32,140 nt of DNA, from assembly GCA_016191465.1 (NCBI GenBank), contig JACPOP010000008.1:271431-303570 (forward strand), written 5' to 3'. Numbering within the stretch: the stretch's first letter is position 1; each line of letters opens with the position of its first letter. This stretch comes from Chloroflexota bacterium. GTDB lineage: Bacteria > Chloroflexota > UBA6077 > CF-72. The translations under genes were made by a program, and so were the position numbers. The notes under the pieces were generated by a model. It worked only from the letters and a program-made list of their open reading frames with translations. It was not told the origin of the DNA and made no database searches. This document shows, piece by piece, positions 28,334 to 32,140 of this stretch.

Positions 28334-28666
28334 ATGAATGCATCTCAGTTCCTCGTCCCGGGCCTCCAGCACTTCCTGGTGTTTGGCAGCCTCCTCTTCT
28401 CACTCGGCATCTACGGAGCGCTTTCGCGCCGCAATGCAATCGCCATCCTGCTCAGCATCGAGCTCATGCTGAATGGCGTCAACATCCTGATGGTGGCTTT
28501 TTCCCGCTACATCACCACCACCCAGGAGCTGGCCGGGCAGGTCTTTGCCATGTTCATCATTTCCGTGGCCGCGGCAGAGGCCGCCGTGGGACTCGCGATC
28601 GTCATCGCCGTCTACCGCCAGCGGCGCACGCTCCAGGTCGATCAGCTCGACCTGCTGAAGGGTTAG
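28334..28666 (+). CDS. nuoK: NADH-quinone oxidoreductase subunit K
   Basis: 110 residues from ATG 28334, 11 bp after nuoJ. It is a three-helix membrane protein with conserved glutamates in [20 protein letters not shown] and in [19 protein letters not shown], both part of the proton path. The usual NuoK length is 100 residues; the extra N-terminal residues ([12 protein letters not shown]) are ordinary. Confidence 0.97.
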   Translation: MNASQFLVPGLQHFLVFGSLLFSLGIYGALSRRNAIAILLSIELMLNGVNILMVAFSRYITTTQELAGQVFAMFIISVAAAEAAVGLAIVIAVYRQRRTLQVDQLDLLKG

Positions 28667-28675
28667 CCGCCTCTG

Positions 28676-30607
28676 ATGCAAGCTCAGCTCTGGACGATCC
28701 TCGGTCTGCCGCTCATGGCGTTCGTCGTCATCGTCTTTTTCACCCGCAGATCCAAGGACCTCTCGTCGTTCGTTGCCATTGGCGCCATGTTCGGCTCGAT
28801 GCTGCTCGCGTATGCCACATTCATCCAGGTTGCTGGCGGAGCACGCGCGGTTTCCGAGTTCGAGTGGCTGCGCCTGTTCCCCGCCGGTGCTTCCGAAGCC
28901 GCGGGCGAATCCGGGACCGCCCTTCGCCTGGGTATCCAGGCCGATCCGCTGACGGCGCTGATGCTGGTGGTTGTGACGACAGTCAGCTTCCTGGTGCAGG
29001 TGTACTCACGCGGGTACATGGTGGAGCATGGCCACAAGGACCCCGGCTTCAGCCGCTTCTTCGCGTACCTGTCCCTGTTCACGTTCAGCATGCTCGGCCT
29101 GGTCCTGGCGAACAACCTGCTGTTCCTGTTCATCTCCTGGGAGCTCGTGGGGCTCAGTAGCTACCTGCTTATTGGCTTCTGGTACCAGAAGCCAGAAGCC
29201 TGGATCGCCGCCAAGAAGGCGTTCATCACCACCCGCATCGGCGACATCGGCTTCCTGATCGGCCTGCTCATCCTGTGGAACGTCGGCGGCTCGCTCCAGT
29301 TCACGGATCTCTTCGAGCAGGCAGACCTCCGGTCTGGCGCGCTGTTCAATGCCAGCCTGCTCGGCCAGCCGGTGCTGTTCTGGGCTTGCCTCGGCCTGTT
29401 CGCGGGCGCGGTCGGCAAGAGCGGCCAGTTCCCGCTGCACGTGTGGCTGCCGGACGCCATGGAGGGTCCCACCCCCGTCTCGGCACTGATCCACGCCGCC
29501 ACCATGGTCGCGGCGGGTGTCTACCTGGTCGCGAGGACGTTCCCGCTCTTCGAGGCGGTCCCCCAGGCGCTGTCCGTGGTGGCCTTCATCGGCGGCTTTA
29601 CGGCTATCTTCGCCGGCACCATGGGCCTGGTGAACAACGACATGAAGCGCGTCATGGCGTTCTCCACCGTCAGCCAGTTGGGCTACATGATGCTGGCGCT
29701 GGGGGCCGGCTCCATCGCCGCGGCGATGTTCCACCTGTTCACCCACGCCTTCTTCAAGGCGCTGCTGTTCCTCTCGGCCGGCTCGGTCATCCACGCCACC
29801 GAGACGAACGATGTCCGCGAGATGGGCGGCCTGCGCCGGAAAATGCCCATCACTTTCGCCACCATGCTGATTGGCTCACTGTCGCTGGCTGGCTTCCCGC
29901 TCCTCTCGGGCTTCTGGTCCAAGGACGAGATCCTCGTCGCCGCCAGTGAGAACGCCAACGTGGTGCTGTTCGCGTTCGCCATGCTCACCGTCTTCCTGAC
30001 GGCCTTCTACACCTTCCGCATGTTCTTTCTCACCTTTGCTGGAGCCTACCGCGGCCACCACCACCCGCACGAGTCGCCGCCCGTTATGACCGTGCCGCTG
30101 ATCCTCCTCGCCATCCCGGCCGCGGCGGTCGGCCTCTGGGGCTCGCCGTGGATGGGCTTCGGCTTCCAGCGCTTCCTGGAGGGAGACCGCTTCCGCGAGC
30201 CAGTCGGCAGCACGCCGGTGATGCTGACCAGCGTGGTCCTCGGCCTGGCTGGCATTGGGCTGGCCTACGCGATGTACGGAATGCGCCAACCGGCTATCAA
30301 TCCAAGGACGGTCGGCGCCCGTTCTGGCGGGCTGTACACGCTGCTCCTGAACCGTTGGTACGTGGACGAGCTGTACATGTGGATCCTGGACAAGCTTGCC
30401 ATCGGAACCGGCGCGGTGCTGGCGGCCTTCGACCGCCAGGTGCTTGATGGCGCCATCAACGCCCTGGCCGAGCTCTGGCGCGGCCTCGGGAGCGGGCTGC
30501 GAGGCCTTCAGTCCGGACGGGTCCAGAACTACGGGCTGTACCTCTTCGGAGGTGTCGCCGCCATCGCGTTTGCGCTGCTGGTGGCCCAGGGAGGCATGGC
30601 TCGATGA
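28676..30607 (+). CDS. nuoL: NADH-quinone oxidoreductase subunit L
   Basis: 643 residues from ATG 28676. The antiporter-like subunit at the tip of the membrane arm. Family landmarks are the early EFEWLRLFPAG, NLLFLFISWELVGLSSYLLIGFWY, the conserved FPLHVWLPDAMEGPTPVSALIHAATMVAAGVYL, FSTVSQLGYMMLALG, and HAFFKALLFLSAGSVIHA. The C-terminal third includes the lateral-helix region and a last membrane helix (GGVAAIAFALLVAQGG). It ends in a 4-bp overlap with nuoM. Confidence 0.97.
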   Translation: MQAQLWTILGLPLMAFVVIVFFTRRSKDLSSFVAIGAMFGSMLLAYATFIQVAGGARAVSEFEWLRLFPAGASEAAGESGTALRLGIQADPLTALMLVVVTTVSFLVQVYSRGYMVEHGHKDPGFSRFFAYLSLFTFSMLGLVLANNLLFLFISWELVGLSSYLLIGFWYQKPEAWIAAKKAFITTRIGDIGFLIGLLILWNVGGSLQFTDLFEQADLRSGALFNASLLGQPVLFWACLGLFAGAVGKSGQFPLHVWLPDAMEGPTPVSALIHAATMVAAGVYLVARTFPLFEAVPQALSVVAFIGGFTAIFAGTMGLVNNDMKRVMAFSTVSQLGYMMLALGAGSIAAAMFHLFTHAFFKALLFLSAGSVIHATETNDVREMGGLRRKMPITFATMLIGSLSLAGFPLLSGFWSKDEILVAASENANVVLFAFAMLTVFLTAFYTFRMFFLTFAGAYRGHHHPHESPPVMTVPLILLAIPAAAVGLWGSPWMGFGFQRFLEGDRFREPVGSTPVMLTSVVLGLAGIGLAYAMYGMRQPAINPRTVGARSGGLYTLLLNRWYVDELYMWILDKLAIGTGAVLAAFDRQVLDGAINALAELWRGLGSGLRGLQSGRVQNYGLYLFGGVAAIAFALLVAQGGMAR

Positions 30608-32112
30608 TCCTTACCCCGTCCGCCGGGGCCACGTTGCTCCAGGTGGTGCTGTGGCTGCCGATTGTGGGCTCGCTCATCGTCGCGCTCTTCGCCCGCCGTT
30701 CAGACCGTGCACCGTTCCAGATCGCGTTCCTGGTGAGCCTGATCAACCTGGTTCTGGCCTTCGTGCTGCTGAGCGGGTTCAACCGTGGTGACGCCGGCTC
30801 GTTCCAGTTCGAAACCCGTCTACCCTGGCTCCCGATCCCTGGTTTCCGGAGCGATTACCGCATCGCGGTCGACGGACTGAGCATGCCGCTGGTGGTGCTG
30901 AACGCCGTTCTCACTTTCAGCGCCATCGCGGGAAGCTGGCACGTGCAGAAGCGCACCGCGCTGTACTTCAGCATGTTCCTGGCGCTGAGCAGCGCCATCA
31001 TGGGCGTCTTTACGGCCAACGACCTGCTGCTCTTCTTCCTGTTCTGGGAGCTCGAGCTGGTACCGATGTTCCTCATCATCGGCATCTGGGGCGGCGCCCG
31101 CCGTGAGTACGCCGCCTTCAAGTTCATCCTGTTCACCGTGGCCGGCAGCGCCTTCATGCTGGTTGGCTTCCTGCTGCTCAACATCTTCGGACCGCGCACG
31201 TTCGGCATCCCGGAGGTCGCGGCGTACGATTTCGGCAGGTATGGGATCGGCTTCACGGCGTTCGTCTTCGCGCTGCTCTTCGTGGGCTTCGCCGTCAAGG
31301 TGCCCGTGTTCCCGTTCCATACCTGGTTACCCGACGCGCACGTGGAGGCGCCGACCGCCGGCTCGGTGATGCTGGCCGGCGTGCTCCTGAAGATGGGTGG
31401 CTATGGTCTGCTCCGTCTGACCCTGTGGTTGGTTCCAGAGGGCGCCCAGTTCTGGCAGGGGACCATCGTCGTCCTGGCGGTTATCAACGCCGTGTACGGT
31501 GGCTTCATCGCCCTCTCGCAGACAGACCTGAAGAAGATGATCGCCAACTCCAGCATCAGCCACATGGGCTACGTGCTGCTGGGAATCGCCGCCATGAACC
31601 AGGTGGGCTTGCAAGGGGCGGTGCTGGTGATGATCGCCCACGGGCTGTACAGCGGGCTGCTGTTCTCCATGGTGGGCCTGGTCTACGAGCGCACCCACAC
31701 CCGAGAGATCGCGCAGATGACCGGGCTGGCCCAGCGTATGCCGGTGATCACCGCCCTGTTCTTCTTCGCCGGCCTCGCTTCGCTGGGTCTCCCCGGCCTG
31801 GCGGGCTTCATGGCCGAGTTCACGACCTTCATCGGCGCCTACGGCGTCTTCCCACTCGCGACCATTCTCACCGTCGGCACCATTGCGCTGACCGCGGGCT
31901 ACATCCTGTGGCGGCTCGGAAGCGTGTTCTACGGTCCGCTCGGCGAGAGCTGGACGGGTCTCCGCGATGCGATGGGCCGCGAGCGCCTTGCCGTCGGCGT
32001 ACTTGCCGCCGCCACGCTCCTCATTGGCGTGTTTCCGAACGTGATTGCCGAGATCTCGGCCGCCGGCGTCGCGCCCATCGCGGGCGAAGTGGCGAAAGCG
32101 GCCCGCAAGTGA
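30604..32112 (+). CDS. nuoM: NADH-quinone oxidoreductase subunit M
   Basis: 502 residues from ATG 30604, overlapping the nuoL stop by 4 bp. The second antiporter-like subunit is present, with DLLLFFLFWELELVPMFLIIGIWGG, FPFHTWLPDAHVEAPTAGSVMLAGVLLKMGGYGLLR, the ANSSISHMGYVLLGIAAMN segment and GLASLGLPGLAGFMAEF. These hold the conserved Lys and Glu residues of the proton channel. The gene is complete; nuoN would be expected next, beyond the window. The last 28 bases show no start for it. Confidence 0.97.
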   Translation: MILTPSAGATLLQVVLWLPIVGSLIVALFARRSDRAPFQIAFLVSLINLVLAFVLLSGFNRGDAGSFQFETRLPWLPIPGFRSDYRIAVDGLSMPLVVLNAVLTFSAIAGSWHVQKRTALYFSMFLALSSAIMGVFTANDLLLFFLFWELELVPMFLIIGIWGGARREYAAFKFILFTVAGSAFMLVGFLLLNIFGPRTFGIPEVAAYDFGRYGIGFTAFVFALLFVGFAVKVPVFPFHTWLPDAHVEAPTAGSVMLAGVLLKMGGYGLLRLTLWLVPEGAQFWQGTIVVLAVINAVYGGFIALSQTDLKKMIANSSISHMGYVLLGIAAMNQVGLQGAVLVMIAHGLYSGLLFSMVGLVYERTHTREIAQMTGLAQRMPVITALFFFAGLASLGLPGLAGFMAEFTTFIGAYGVFPLATILTVGTIALTAGYILWRLGSVFYGPLGESWTGLRDAMGRERLAVGVLAAATLLIGVFPNVIAEISAAGVAPIAGEVAKAARK

Positions 32113-32140
32113 CCCGACGACTACCAGGGGCTGACTGACC

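Overview
The window is a high-GC stretch of bacterial chromosome with two large bioenergetic operons, both on the + strand: an F-type ATP synthase operon (about 8.8-16.3 kb) and a complex I (NADH dehydrogenase-type) operon (about 22.4-32.1 kb, running off the right edge). They are separated and flanked by accessory DNA carrying two insertion sequences, two miniature inverted-repeat elements (MITEs), toxin-antitoxin pairs and gene remnants. GTG starts, the order atpZ-B-E-F-H-A-G-D-C, the order nuoABCD-HIJKLM without nuoEFG, GT39-like multi-spanning glycosyltransferases, and a SpoIID-domain secreted protein suggest Chloroflexota or a relative. This is an inference from gene content; no rRNA or other lineage marker is present.

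Layout. 1-4.8 kb: two GT-C-like membrane glycosyltransferases (the first cut by the window edge), a DUF192 protein, a ComF-type phosphoribosyltransferase and uracil phosphoribosyltransferase (upp), all +. An inverted array of 7-bp repeats lies exactly at the start of the second glycosyltransferase. 4.8-8.8 kb: a 140-bp MITE, then an ISAs1-like IS that appears to split a SpoIID-domain gene (- strand) into two pieces, then a second MITE copy next to the ATP synthase promoter region. 8.8-16.3 kb: atpZ, B, E, F, H, A, G, D, C, ending at a good hairpin terminator. 16.4-17.4 kb: mreB. 17.5-22.0 kb: hicBA, an RNA-polymerase-independent patch of remnants, ubiE/menG, an RCC1-repeat remnant, a DUF433/DUF5615 pair, an ISKra4-like IS with a perfect 9-bp target duplication, and a small antitoxin-like protein. 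22.4-32.1 kb: nuoA, B, C, D, H, I, J, K, L, M.

How it fits together: complex I (probably menaquinone-linked; the ubiE/menG product completes menaquinone) would build the ion gradient that the ATP synthase uses. The lack of nuoEFG in the cluster means the electron donor may not be NADH.

Most notable: (1) atpD, otherwise well conserved, has an in-frame deletion of about 64 codons that removes the Walker A P-loop. (2) The ISKra4-like element and both MITEs share the same ~20-bp terminal repeat, so the IS is the likely mobiliser of the MITEs. (3) Both transposases, from unrelated families, break frame in the same +1 sense at a T(4-5)C5 run. (4) NuoC (N-terminus) and NuoI (C-terminus) carry the same short helical motif on long Ala/Pro linkers.
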